From: Mimachlamys varia
Lineage: Eukaryota; Mollusca; Bivalvia; Pectinida; Pectinidae
Assembly (NCBI GenBank): GCA_947623455.1
Contig: OX392536.1
Location: 37,453,465-37,517,464 of the forward strand
DNA: 64,000 bases
Direction of reading: 5' to 3'
Shown here: piece after piece, positions 1 through 12,500 of the stretch
How the letters are laid out: each line of letters begins with the position of its first letter
Numbering within the stretch: position 1 is the first letter of the stretch
The notes under the pieces: generated by a model
The model's database searches: none
What the model saw: only the letters and a program-made list of their open reading frames with translations
Told to the model about the DNA's origin: nothing
Position numbers and translations under genes: made by a program

Positions 1-91
1 AGAATTCCTTTCCTGCTTACTATCATTACCTCAATAATAAACAAATCATTGACCGCATCATGGGTTCCATATTGTTTCATGAAGACAAATA

Positions 92-445
92 AATTAGAGA
101 ATACCAAAGCGTTAACAAAATCACAATTCGAACTCAAAAATTGATAAAACCAGGGGCAAAATATGAACAAATAAAAGATTTACATGGAGACCGTTGTAAA
201 AGTACAAGAGAACAAGACCAGGGGTTCCGGCAGAGTAAGTGCCTTTTACTTCATCGACGAAACCCGCCATGTAAATCTTTGTCACATCCAAGTTAACATC
301 AAATTCTCAAAATTAGAACCGAGTGTCATTGTCAATCACAACAAGTAAACACACTAATGAGTATACTCAAAAAACGTCCATCTTCATATCACTTAAAGAT
401 ACAGAATATTTCTCAATGCGACAAAGATGGCGACCATAAAACCTT
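92..445 (-). mobile_element. Penelope-like element 3' tail, 5'-truncated
   Basis: Reverse-complement copy of a tail repeat seen about a dozen times in this window. At two places (21.9 and 25.2 kb) the same tail follows a reverse transcriptase fragment, which identifies it. It covers the last codons of the reverse transcriptase and the 3' untranslated region. No coding capacity remains here. Confidence 0.7.
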
Positions 446-1243
446 TCCATTATTCTTTCTTATCTTTGTGATGTTAGTTTGTTTGTTAGTTCAGAATTGA
501 ACGATTTATGAAGAAGCCTGGGATTGACAAGGAGGAGTAGAAGCACCAACGCCTGGTATCAAATGTGCCCTGTTGTGGAGAAGCTTGTGTCCCAATATAT
601 AAAGGTTCATCTCCGTGCAAACAGTCTCCATGACAACCTGAATTTGGTCTTCCGCTTCGGGCACTCTTTTGAGAGGGTCCTATGACGTGTTCGCTAACAA
701 TAATATTATTTCTGTATTGGTTTACAGAACCATCTCTTCACGTCTGTACTGTATTTTAAGACGCTATCTACACAAATGTCATGTACATATCATCCTATAT
801 TAATTTGTTAATATGCACTATCTTCTTCTTATGTATAACAGTGAATGTAAGCTATTTTTGGTTAACTATACTATTATCAATATGTTTTTAGCGCAATTTT
901 ACCAATCATATAGGGCAGTAAACACATGAATATTATCATTATTTTTATTATTAATTTATCATCATTAAAAAGGATAGATGACCTCCTCAAATCATTCCGC
1001 CTAACCCTAACTCTTTAATGAAGAATAAGATAATTACTGCAATGTAATAAAAATCTTATTAAGACTATTGTAGTACATAACATCTTTATTTCATTTTCAA
1101 TACAAATCGGTTAGCCACTTTAAGACAACTGTTTACCTTGGATGTGAACAAGCATGTGTAGATAACGCACCACGTATTGTTAGCTATTCGCATTGACAGA
1201 ATTCGGACATAATGTATTAAAGAGATAAAATCAAGCAGCAACC
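446..1243. other. Upstream region of lectin gene A
   Basis: AT-rich sequence with no convincing reading frame. A GATA-type motif (gagataaaat) lies about 20 bases before the start codon of lectin A. I see no clear TATA box. Confidence 0.4.
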
Positions 1244-4200
1244 ATGACTTGGATAATGAGAAGTTTGCTGGCAATTACTTTGCTCCTAGGTAACTTTTGA
1301 CGACATGAATCAAATCTGCGTTCATATTTCCATTTGTCAAGGGTATAAGTTGGCTTATTATCAGTATTGGAATCAAGCAATTGATAAGCAGAATAATTGG
1401 TTAAGTACAGATGTATAACATTTGATTATTTAACCCCTCTGACAATAAAACATGATTAATTAGTTGATAATCATGTAATATTACTATGATATGCCATGTA
1501 GTCTGGTGCATGTTTGCTCTGAAAACAACATATTACAATATATGCTTTCCTTTCCAATTTGCAATAGGACCAAGTAAAGCACAAGCACCTGGAAGCAACT
1601 TCACCATTGATTTGGGACCATCAGGTAAAACTCTATTTCATAACTGTCTTTGAATTATGAATAGACTGAGTGAGTACATCAATGTTTACGATATATTTGC
1701 TTACTTGTTGTGATTCGGTTTGCACTTTGAGGAAGTGGCATTTATTTGGATGTTACAGAGATCTACAAGGCGGGTGTCCTCCATAAAGCAGAAGACGTTT
1801 TCTCTTTCGACACACCTGATCTTATTCTCTGGTGTGTGTGTCAATTATGCATTAATGTAAATGATATCTATTATTTTCTTTATTCGCTTTATTTTTTTAT
1901 ATAGGTGGTACCTATTGGAGAAGACTTAATTATATAGGCTTGCCTGAACTTTTGTTTTCAATTAATTTTCAATTAATTGAAATACACAATTCACTTGTAC
2001 TCTGTTTACTTTCCGTGTAAATCTTTCCTTTGCTCACAGTTTATCCTCAATTTAATCGATTTTTGAGTTAAGATTACAGTTTGACGCCTTGATATCATCT
2101 GAATTGTTTTACGTGCTTTTTAGCTTTAATGATATAATATTCTTTTCTTTACTCTTTTTGAAGTCGTCCATGTCTGCCTTATACCAAGATGGTTATAGGC
2201 AAAGGAGAAGCCGCGGTCAATGTTTTCTCCACAGGCAGATGTTTGTATACTAGTATCACCTATAATCACAAGTAACTGCGGTCAATGACAACTATAAACA
2301 ATAGTCGACATCCGTGAGATTCATTATAATATTTTTTACCTGAGGTCTCACCACGCTCGTGCAGTTTTGTTCGCTTGTTTGTCTGTTTTTCTTATACTTT
2401 TTGTAAATTGCAAAGAATTGCATTTTATTGTGTTTTAGCCGTGCATCTCATTTTCATTGTTTTGATGAATCATTTAGCACTAAATTGCTTTCAGTTGCGG
2501 CCCATTGGTAATATGAAAGTCCATTGCACTACGGGAAATTAACAAACGTTATAAACTATATTAGTTTAAATATATATTTTTCTAATTGCATGATTGAATT
2601 TTGAAAAACAAAATAACTTGAGCACTGGACCTTTATTCTATAATAAAAGGGCATGTTCAATTGATGTTTCCTTTTTGGTTCTCGTCACAGATTTTTGGCT
2701 AGACAAGAAAGGCGTTGCGAATTGATCAATATTTAGAGGGAATATATGACACTTCCATTTCCGACCTCATCCCAAACCAATAACTTCGAATAAGTCCGAG
2801 AGATTTAGAGGCAACACGGCATATATAACCGAAGAAAAGTGCAAGTTATTGGCTTATAAAATATAATGTACTGTATCTTAACTTGTACAAGGTATTACAC
2901 ATTTTCAATTTTTTTTTTTTAACATTATCCTTTCTTTAGTCGAAAAATGAAATTATGAGATGACTACATATAGGGGATATTGAAAGCATAATATACTATA
3001 TATATACCTTACTATTATATTTTCAAGACTACAATAAAAACATTTATGAATATATTTGAATATTTGTTGAAGTAACCCCTATGCGCGTTGTGCCAAGTAC
3101 AACATTGCCACCGCCTGCTTGCAAACATTCCTTCGTTCTCCTAAACGGGTCCTGCTACAAGGGCATCAAGGTGTCGGCAACATGGCCCGAGGCACTGGTA
3201 TGTTATCGCAATGTTGCCAATCGCGTTTATTTAAGGCATATATCATGCTTTGGCCTTAATATGTTATACCTTATCAGAGAATATTTCACACAAATGTTGT
3301 TTTAAGGAGTGTATAATTACAATCGACAAAATTATAATTTCGTCGGACACATTGTATTGGTTGATTTCGCGAGCTCTTAATTATGACGTTATTTTGAAAT
3401 GATTAACCTTAAACAATTAATTTACATTTCCATGATGCATGCGGCCTATGTACAATGGTTAAATCAATGAGTGTTATCTGTCATTGAATTAATTATTCGA
3501 AACATTTGTAGGCGTATTGTGAGGTGTTTGGTGCTGAACTAGCTATCATTGGATCCCAGCAGGAGCAGGCAGCTATAGAAGGATACCTAGCAACTTTACG
3601 AGATCGTAAGTATAAGTCTGGTCACAGCGTCCAGAAACATGTAGTGTAGTTTCGGTTGAATCTGTTTCTATTATCATATGCAACGTCCTTCTCATCCATA
3701 TTTTATGAAGTTCATAAAACAATGCATGACTTGTTTTATTTCCATTTTTTTTTTTTTTCATTTTTAAATCCATGTGTTAGGATTCAAAACATTTTTGAAA
3801 ACAATGCAGTAAAACAAGTTACATTTTCGATTGTGTGATAAATGATTGTTGCATGCATACACCGTTTTATGTACATTTTAGCTGAATATGGCGTTAGAAA
3901 ACACCACGAGTACTGGTTCGGAGCAAACGATATTGTAATTGAGGGGGACTGGAAGTGGGCAGTAACCATGGAGACGATCAACTATACCAACTGGTACAAC
4001 AGTAACCCAGACAACGGCGGTGACGACACGGGTTACAATGAGGAACACTGCGCGGAGATGTCAGAGAAACGCAACTGGCAATGGAACGACGACGAATGTG
4101 AGCAAGAGAAGCACTTCCTGTGTGAAATCATGTAAGTAAAAGAAAGGAATGTACTTCCGGTTTACATTATTTAATTTCTGATCAATTATATTGTATCAGT

Positions 4201-4685
4201 TTTTTTTTCATTCGCATGTATAGTAACAAGCGTTATTGTTGTAAAGGTAACGTGCGTTTGCATTTGTGTCAGCAATACGAAAAGATATTAGAGAAAAATA
4301 TCAGAGAATACCAAAGCGTCAACAAAAGCATAATTCCAACTCAAAATTGATTAACCTAGGAGCAAAATAGGAATAAAGGAAAGATTTACATGGAGTCTCT
4401 CGTTAAAGCACATGAGAACAAGACCAGGCTTTCCGGAAGAGTAAACGTCTTCTGCTTCATCAACGACACCCGCCATGTAAATCTAGGTCACATCCAAGTA
4501 AGCATCAATCCTCAAAATGAGAACCGAGTCATCATTGTCAACACAACAAGTAAACACACTAATAAGCAAACTCAAAAACGTTCAACTTCATATCACACAA
4601 AGATACAGACTATTTCTCGATGAGATTATCGCTGTTAAATCATATTCAATGTACTGTGTTATGTTTCAGTACCGAAGACCAGTGA
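1244..4685 (+). CDS. Secreted C-type lectin A (single CTLD), 6 exons
   Basis: Exons 1244-1289, 1568-1624, 3073-3197, 3512-3605, 3882-4131 and 4670-4685 splice in frame to 195 codons, with GT-AG borders throughout. Exon 1 encodes a signal peptide (MTWIMRSLLAITLLLG). Exon 2 and the start of exon 3 form a Ser/Thr/Pro-rich linker not found in genes B-D. The C-type lectin domain starts near ACKHSFVLLNGSCYK and has the six cysteines of the long form. The sugar/calcium loop reads NPD (usual forms are EPN or QPD), and the WND motif is present (WQWNDDEC). The product is presumably secreted and binds a carbohydrate or surface ligand. The exon ending in CEI runs into a GTAAGT donor that contains the apparent TAA stop. 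The short exon at 4670 gives the ending TEDQ and is the least certain exon; without it the protein ends at 4135. Confidence 0.82.
1735..2105 (+). mobile_element. Degraded Penelope-like tail in intron 2 of lectin A
   Basis: Plus-sense copy of the tail repeat, recognisable at ggatgttacagagatctaca and at the tcaatttaatcgattt motif. It is interrupted by about 130 bases of unrelated AT-rich DNA, so it is old. Confidence 0.5.
2106..3072. other. Rest of intron 2 of lectin A
   Basis: AT-rich intron sequence with poly-T tracts. No gene or recognisable element seen. Confidence 0.4.
4298..4635 (-). mobile_element. Penelope-like tail in last intron of lectin A
   Basis: Antisense copy of the tail repeat, fairly well kept, running from the agagaataccaaagcgtc end to tatttctcgatgag. 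It sits between the lectin-domain exon and the proposed 3' exon, as similar copies do in genes B and C. Confidence 0.7.
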
Positions 4686-4896
4686 GTAACGACCGTAGTA
4701 CCGGTATCCTATGGTGCTGAATCATAGAACATGTAACACCTCTGAAAGCCATCTATCTTCATATAAGCAAATTAACCATACGGGTTCTTTATTTTCTTGT
4801 ATCAGTATATCACAAATTTACGTATTGATAAGACAGAAGAGGATTAATACGAATTATTACGAAATGCATTGCAATTGCTGTTTCTGGAGATATCAA

Positions 4897-4902
4897 AATA
4901 AA
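4897..4902 (+). terminator. Poly(A) signal of lectin A
   Basis: AATAAA about 210 bases after the proposed TGA at 4683-4685, followed by a T-rich stretch. This fits a gene ending with the 4670 exon. Confidence 0.5.
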
Positions 4903-7076
4903 GTGTTTTTTTCCTTTCATTAATGTTTTCTATGGTTATTTATTTAATATTCTTTTGACATACCTTCCTGCTTTCCCTCTGTGTACATGTTAGACAACAC
5001 TACTATTACTATTGATAAAATCATGTATACAACAAGCATATGCTGCAATAGTGACACCACTCTTTCAACCGTAAAATCATATTACTTTTAAAGTATGCCC
5101 TACCTCTCCCATGGAACATTAATACCGATAAAACCTTGCCATATCCTACTTATGGACAAAGGGAATGTTTTATATTGATATCTATCAAAATCCACCATTG
5201 GTGCCGATATACTATTTCATTTGTCCTGGTAAGAAATGAATATTTTGCACGCAAACAATTACCTTTTATAGAAGTGCATGTACATTTACTCAATAGGGAA
5301 ATGCTTTACTAAAATTACTTTTAAAAACTAATTATTCCTTAGAAACTTTATCGAGAAATCTGAAACAACGGGACAATAAAAGTCGGAAGAGAAAGGTTCA
5401 AACACTGTCAGATTTAGGTCACCTAGAAAACATTGAGTTGTATTCTATATTAAGCCAGAAGACGACATGTGTAGACATGTGTAGATAGTGGTATTGTTGG
5501 AACTTGGTCAAAGCTTACTGTCTAAGATTACAAACGTTTACTGACGAAACCGGAAACATAGCATGTGAGTGGAAACCGGTTTTTTCGCATGAACTTGTAA
5601 TATATTACCTTTTCCGCGTTTACGTCCGTTAAAAAACTTCTTACATTTTTTGAACAAAGAAGCATCTTCATGGATACCCTTGTAAAAGTACAAGTGATAA
5701 GACCAGGTGTTTCGAGAGAGTAAGCGTCTTCTGCTTCACCGACGACACCCACGATGTAAATCTTGGTCACACCCGAGTAAACATCAAGTCCTAAAAGTGA
5801 GAACCAATTCATCATTCGCAATCACAAGTAAATACACTGATGAGCATTTTACAAAATCCACCTTCATATCACATCTGAGTCAGTACCAACACATCATGTT
5901 GCCTGCATACACCATTGTATCTGCCTTAACTTAATCTGTAAGCAAGGAAATCAAAAATGCCCTCGAGAGAAAAAGTTATTACACATAATGTGCTTTATAA
6001 CGTAGTTTTAACTATAGGCCTAGGCCAAGGGGAGGTTGGGGAAATGTTCAACAGACAGGTACGATCTAGTGAGACAAAGGGTCAAAATCATGAGGTAACT
6101 CAAAAGAGAACTATATGTAATTTAAGAGGAATAGAAATATCCCAAATTATTAATTGTCTAGTTTGGCATAAAGGTTTCTAGTAAGGCATTTTTTTCACTG
6201 AAAGAAAATGTCCAAATATGAAATTTACGTAAAGGATATTAACAGATACATTCTGTTTGAGTGCTATTGACAGGGATCACGATTTCAAATCCCTCCCACT
6301 TTGGGTTGCATCTGATGTTAATATTTCGTCCAGAAATACCGATAAAATGCAAATCTAGTATAGCCAATAATAATAGCAAAACGACATAATTTTATTAATT
6401 TATAAGAGGGAACAAGTGCCTGTGCAAAAAGGTATTCTCATGTCTATATCTGGAGGTAAATATTTAAAAATTTAAATGTTATAATATATTTAAAATAAAG
6501 TTGAATTTTTATCATACATAGCCATGCTGGATGCTGGTATAATTAATGTTTAAGAGAAATCGTTTTATGTTGCCATATTAATCATTATTTAAACAACCTA
6601 AAATAGCCAGGGTCTCCTCGCGTCTTATATACAGTGTATTTAGGTATAACTGTCTACGACCCATCATACACGACATGATAAGTCATATCTATAGCATTCA
6701 TCACGTTTTTCCTATAATGTACGACACAGTAAGCTATATATATCTGACGTAGATAGCCCTGGGCCACGTTACGTCACCATTCAAACCTCGACAGACGAGA
6801 GTTTGTACAGGTCAAGGATGATATGTGGACGCTCACACGTTTGTTGACCAATGTAAGTGGCCACCGTATTAAAAGTCAACTCAACCCAAATCGACGTATA
6901 ATCCTTACAAATAAACAATCGTTTATGTTCATATAGCTGCCACTTATCACACAGTAAAACTATTTTTAAAGTAGGTCAGCATAGAGTACCATTAATCTTC
7001 TTGTCTGAGTGCCACGAAAATTATATTTATCTTGATTGGTCAGATCATATATATGAGTACCATTAAAACAAAAAAA
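4903..7076. other. Intergenic AT-rich DNA between lectin A and the mariner
   Basis: No gene supported. The short open frames here have no family resemblance. The only recognisable insert is the antisense Penelope-like tail at 5640-5885. Confidence 0.5.
5640..5885 (-). mobile_element. Penelope-like tail fragment
   Basis: Antisense partial copy of the tail repeat, recognised by the run from gaccaggtgtttcgagag through gatgtaaatcttggtcaca. Confidence 0.65.
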
Positions 7077-7152
7077 GGGCTGAAGTTAGAAGCGGATTCG
7101 TTATTCGTTATTGTAGATTTATGAATAACGAATCAGTTACTAACTTTAGCCC
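7077..7152. repeat. Imperfect hairpin beside the mariner
   Basis: The outer arms gggctgaagttag and ctaactttagccc and the inner arms attcgttatt and aataacgaat pair across a short loop. It ends about 20 bases before the mariner terminal repeat, so it may be a small foldback element or its remnant. Confidence 0.6.
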
Positions 7153-7172
7153 GCTTAAAACAAATGCATGTA

Positions 7173-8499
7173 CGAGGGGTGTTCATAAATAATGTCATCT
7201 GTGCTTTATTTCGCGAAAATCGTGCAATTTATGCACAAAACCACCTCGTGTCGATTGAGTGATCACTGGCTCGTGACACAGATAAATATCTTGTCCACAC
7301 GTTCACTGGCCTCGGTACAGTGTACATCGTTTCATAGCCTATTCGTTAGACTAGACACAAAATGACAGGAAAACGAGCTGAAAATGTTCTTGAAATTAGG
7401 GCCTATATAAAAGGTAGGTCATTACTCGGCATAAAGGCTGTAGATATTCGCCGCGAGGTGTGTGACATTTATGGGGAGGGCCAAATGTCTCACAGGACTG
7501 TTTGTAGGTGGGTAGGTAAATTTAGTGCTGGAGACCAGCAACTGAAAGATGCTGCTCACCCAGATCGTCCTGCAACAACTACGACCAAAGGTAACATAGA
7601 AAAAATCCGAAATATCCTCCAAACTGATGATCGATTCACCGTAAGACAATTGGCTCGAATGAAAAACTTGTCGTTAGCAAGAGTTCATGCAATTTTGAAG
7701 AAACACCTAAAAGTTAGAAAGATAAATGCAAGATGGATACCCCATTTGTTAACGGATGAGCAAAAGAAGACGCGTGTAACAATGGCAAAAAAACTTCTCA
7801 AAATGTACCCAAAATATAGTAAAAAGGCTTTTGATAATATAGTCACTGGTGATGAGACCTGGGTTGTATTATTTTGAACCAAAGCGGAAGGTTGCCAACC
7901 GAATATGGGCCACTAAAAATGCCAGACGCCCAAGTATTGCCAAACGAATACGCACGGTAAAGAAGGTTTTGTATGCTATTTTTTTCACTAATAAGGGTCC
8001 AGCTATTCAAATCCCGGTGCCAAAAGGCTGAACGGTCACAGGCAAGTTCTATAAAAACGTTGTTCTGAGAAAGTTGAAAACTACTACAAAAGTCGCCGCC
8101 CCAAAACAGGACTTAAGTTTTGCATGATAATGTACCCGCTCACAAGGCACGTATTGTGACTGACTTTTTGGAGTCAGAGAAGGTTACCGTCCTTCCGCAC
8201 CCTCCGTATTCGCCAGACTTGGCCCCCTGCGACTATTTTCTCTTTGCAAAACTTAAATATCATTAATCTGGAAGGAGATACAATTCGAGAAATGCCCTTG
8301 GATCTGCTGTTTATCAGTGTCTGGTGGGTGTACCCATTGAAGAGTATGAAAAATGCTTCCAAAAATGGATTGACCGGCTAAAAAGGTGTGTTCTGGCTGG
8401 TGGAGAATATTTTGAAGGGCAGAGCAAATTAAAATGAACAAAAGCACTTCCGCTATATGAGCACCGATGCAAGTGACATCATTTTTGGAACACCCCTCG
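7173..8499 (+). mobile_element. Mariner (DD34D) transposon, inactivated
   Basis: The element is 1327 bp, a usual length for mariner. It begins cgaggggtgttc and ends with the inverted form gaacacccctcg. The inner terminal sequence (tgtcat / atgaca) is also shared. A TA dinucleotide lies directly outside each end (7171-7172 and 8500-8501), the target duplication expected of the Tc1/mariner superfamily. The single interior gene is a broken mariner transposase. Confidence 0.95.
7362..8437 (+). pseudogene. Mariner transposase, frameshifted and with stops
   Basis: The first 170 codons are open: an N-terminal paired-type helix-turn-helix DNA-binding region, the linker RWIPHLLTDEQK and the first catalytic aspartate in VTGDETWV. 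A one-base insertion near 7866 shifts the frame; the protein resumes as YYFEPKRKVANRIW in another frame and meets a TGA near 8028. Further disruptions precede the second aspartate (LHDNVPAHKAR). The third lies in YSPDLAPCDYF. The last two are separated by 34 residues, which defines the mariner DD34D group. The final stop is at 8435-8437. This copy cannot make an active enzyme. Confidence 0.95.
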
Positions 8500-8689
8500 T
8501 AGAACGCAAATATTATGACGTCAGTAACAGTAAAAATATCAAACAGTATTTTACTTCAGATAAAAATAATATAGAGTATATTGATTAAATGTAAATGTCG
8601 AAATTTGAATCCATCACGCACACTTTATATTAATTGGAATACTAGTATTCCTACAGTGACTGTTATAGATATGGCAGATAGAAACAACA

Positions 8690-8985
8690 AACAGGTCATT
8701 AAAGATGACGTAACACACACATGTGCTGCACTTTTTAAATTTGGTAATAGATACAGTATGCCGAAAACTGAATTAAAACTGCCTCATAGACCTGTTTCGT
8801 CCTCCAAGGACTTTTCAGTGATGCTAGGGGTCAAAAGGTGCGAATCCAAAATTTCTAAACTGATGTAGAAGCAAAAGAGGCAGGTGCATAACCGCCTTTA
8901 ATTTATGAATTTATAAGTAAACTTAACTAGTTCTGTATAATTTCAAATCGTGTACTACGGAAATGTGTATATTATATACCGTACC
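8690..8985 (-). repeat. Dispersed repeat carrying a degenerate hammerhead, copy 1
   Basis: About 300 bp, matched by a second copy at 23110-23430 and a truncated one at 10945-11004. The shared landmarks (plus strand) are gatgacgtaacacacaca, then ttggtaatagatacagtatg, then tttcgtcctcc, then aatttatgaattta. It looks like a retrozyme-type or Penelope-associated non-coding repeat. Family assignment is inference. Confidence 0.6.
8781..8825 (-). ncRNA. Degenerate type I hammerhead ribozyme
   Basis: Read on the minus strand: stem I GCATCA with TGAGGC (5 of 6 pairs), core CTGAAAA (consensus CUGANGA, so one change), a 4-bp stem II GTCC/GGAC, the invariant GAAA, and a minimal stem III whose closing pair is lost. 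Probably not active, but the layout matches a hammerhead and the second copy is damaged at different sites. Confidence 0.6.
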
Positions 8986-8999
8986 ACTACTCAAATGAG

Positions 9000-9543
9000 T
9001 TTAAGCGTGGTTATGGATGCTCTAGCATTATTAAATTCTGCATTTCAATATACTATAAAAACAATATTTAGGAGAGTGTTGCTGTTGAACAGGTGAACAG
9101 ATAAAGCTGCTTAGAATACTTGTTTTAGTAATATTTAGAGTTTAAGATAAGTCTTTATGCTATTTCAATGTATCTTTTGTATATATTTATGTTTCACATA
9201 TAGTATTTGAAGACCTATTGCAGATTACCGTTGCTTACATGTTCACGAAATTAAATCGACATTGAAGAAGACATAGTTAAAACTTCTATATTTATATTAT
9301 CGTGGTGTTTTTTTAAAGAAACGTAATAGCATAGCTCGAATAAATAATACTAAATCACTGAATTCAAAGTCCACTACCAAGTATTGGAAACAAAAAGAAG
9401 CGTAGATACCGACGATCATTGACAAATACTTCCATTCAAAGTAATAAATCGGTGAAACACCGACTTTCACAGTGCGATGAAGTATGTCACAACACGAATG
9501 TATAGAAGTGCCCTACTTAAGGCGTACAAGATAAGAATTAAAC
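9000..9543. other. Upstream region of lectin gene B
   Basis: AT-rich with no coding signal. A GATAAG motif (acaagataagaatt) lies about 15 bases before the start codon at 9544. Confidence 0.4.
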
Positions 9544-12500
9544 ATGGCGGCACGAGAACAGTTTGGAATTGTGTTTCTGCTCGTTAACCTTGTAGCAGGT
9601 AAAACGATTATTTTCATTGTATTCTCCTCAAACACGCCAGCTATACACCAGTGAATCGAACACGCAGGCAATACACCAGTGTTTTACCTGTCTGCTCTTT
9701 TTATTATGTATCTTCTTTTCAATCAATAGATAAGAGTGAAAATCGGGACTTTAGATTTACTTGGCTGTTGCCGAATTACGTTGTTCCCGACTTCGTTAAT
9801 TTCTAAGTTGACTGTATTATGCTTTTTGTGTTGTTTTTTTCATTCTGTAGGTATACGGACCAGCCATATCTATTGGTTTCAAAAATGTGCTTTTACAGCC
9901 TTTTCATGGAACATTTTTAATGTTATTTCTCCTTAGTAATTGGTTATATATAAACAATGTTTTCTTTAGGTGTATAACTTGGCGTCCCAGGTATGAGAAT
10001 AAGTGTCGGCGACCAATCAAAATATATACCACAAATTTCGTTTTCTTAGCAGCAACAAAAACACCCTTTTGATCTTATCCCTACCAGAACAGTGCAGTGT
10101 ACATGTTCTTACGTCCATAGGTCGTTGCTGACAAACATACCTCAAACATGGGTAGCATAAAGTTTAACTGATTGTTTCACACAAACTGAGATTATGTTAC
10201 GGTTACTTTTCAGATGAGATGTTCAGATACAGTTATAACCTAGGTTGTGTTGTTACAGTGTACACTGAATGTTCAGAAACAGTTATAATCCAGGTTGTGT
10301 TGTCACAGTGTACGCTGAATGTTTGGAAACAGTAATAACCTAGGTTGTGTTGTTACAGTGTACGCTGAATGTTCGGAAACAGTAATAACCTAGGTTGTGT
10401 TGTTACAGTGTACAATGAATGTTCAGAAACAGTTATAACCTAGGTTGTGTTGTTACAGTGTACAACGAATGTTCGGACACAGTTATAACCTAGGTTGTGT
10501 TGTAACAGTGTACGCTGAGTGTTCAGAAACTGTTTTAACCTAGGTTGTGTTGTTACAGTGTACGCTAAATGTTCGGAAACAGTAATAACCTAGGTTGTGT
10601 TGTTACAGTGTACACTGAATGTTCAGAAACAGTTATAACCTAGGTTGTGTTGTTACAGTGTACGCTGAATGTTCGGAAACAGTAATAACCTAGGTTGTGT
10701 TGTTACAGTGTACGCTAAATGTTCAGAAAAAAGTTATGACCAATGTCGTTGTTTTGCAGTGTACTCGGATTGCCTGGACGGGTTTACGAAGCATGGAACA
10801 TCCTGTTACACTATACCTCACGTGAAGGTAGACTGGAGCCAGGCAACGGTAAACATATTACCTTACTAGTACATAATGCTAAAACAACCAACCAATCAAA
10901 GAAATAGCCGCAAATCAATAGGGAAATCGGTACAACTTTACTATTGAAGATGACGTAACACACATATATGCTGCACTTTTTGAATTTAGTAATAGATACA
11001 GTATTAATGCTTTAAAGTTAAGATACCACACTGACATCCACTGCAAAATGATTCAAAATACACACGTGTATATCTAAATATATCCAATCTGGGTAACAAT
11101 ACATGTTTTTCTCGAGACTGTAATGAAATGTTCTTAGTAGCGAGGTGGTCTTAATTCCGGACTTGTCTTTAAATGAAGTTTCACTGTATTATTAAAACAT
11201 GAGTGCATACCCAATCGCGTACGAAGTAGTTATTGACCATGTTGTTTAATCTTAGGAAGTCTGTAAGGATATGAATGCGCACCTGGTAGAGTTTGATGAT
11301 GCGGCTGAGGAGAGTTTCGTTCACGGTTTCCTGTCTTTACACTGGCGTGAGTAAATCTGATTTCGACTGAGTTGCATGTAAGAAGATCTTATTTTCTCTC
11401 AAAAAATGTCTAACATCAATTCCTCAATAGTGTTTTACGATCTTAAGTATTGCGTATTCCTTTTCCCTAGATAGAAAAGATATGATGTATTTTGTGATGT
11501 ATTCTTTAATTAAAATTATCATAAGAGTACAATAGCGTATCAATAATTTGTGATTATTTTAACGTATTGACAAATTATTTTTAAACCAAATAAATCTGAG
11601 AGTTGTCTCTTACATTATAATGTCCTTGATATGTGTTACAGGTGCTTACAGTCCGGCCGAGTTCTGGGTAGGCGGTAATGATATTTTGGTTGAGAATCAA
11701 TGGGAATGGGCTTCAGGAAAGCCAATCTCCTACAGCAACTGGGACAAGGGACAGCCTGACAACGGTGGAGACAATGATCACAACGAACATTGCATGGAAA
11801 TAAAACAAGAAGATGGCTGGAGGTGGAACGATCAGGAATGCAACGAATATCGTTTTCTCATATGTGAGATGCCGTAAGTATACTTTAAGAGACAGCAGAG
11901 ATTCTGTTAAATATATAAGGGATAGAGAGAAGAGATGTTCCATTAGTAGACGAATAGACGAATAAGTCCATTCAAATGACGAAAGAAGATATGGAGAGTG
12001 GGTATTCCATGTGCATTGAGTCACGTATTATGAGGAATGAGTCCTTTAGATTTATACAAAAAAACGTCGAGAGAAGAGATAATCCATACGCACGAACCAT
12101 TTATGCGGGAGAAAGACTGGAGGTTATTAATGAATGAGAATAAGGGTGAGAGAGGGAAAGAAACAAAAGTATCCTTTTCTGTATTTTCATACCACAACTA
12201 TTCAGATAAGAAAGCAGTCGAAAAAGCTTTACCTTTAGTTTGAACAAAATTAAATGTAGAATTCATGTTTAAGCTTGATTAAGTAACCACAAGATGTCGA
12301 AATTATAGGACACATTTATTTCGAACATTTCTCCGGTAACAAGAATACTTTAAATAACATAGCTGTTTAGCTTACATTATTTGATTACCTGTTGTACCTG
12401 CAAGTGCTTAAAGTATTATTTTCTTTGATTTGCTGTTAAGAAACAGTTGTTTAAAACATAATAAAAGAATACCAAAGATTCAACAAAACCAAAATCTGAC

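Noticed and set aside
10213..10761. CRISPR array
   Set aside because: Units are tandem without variable spacers, in an animal intron.
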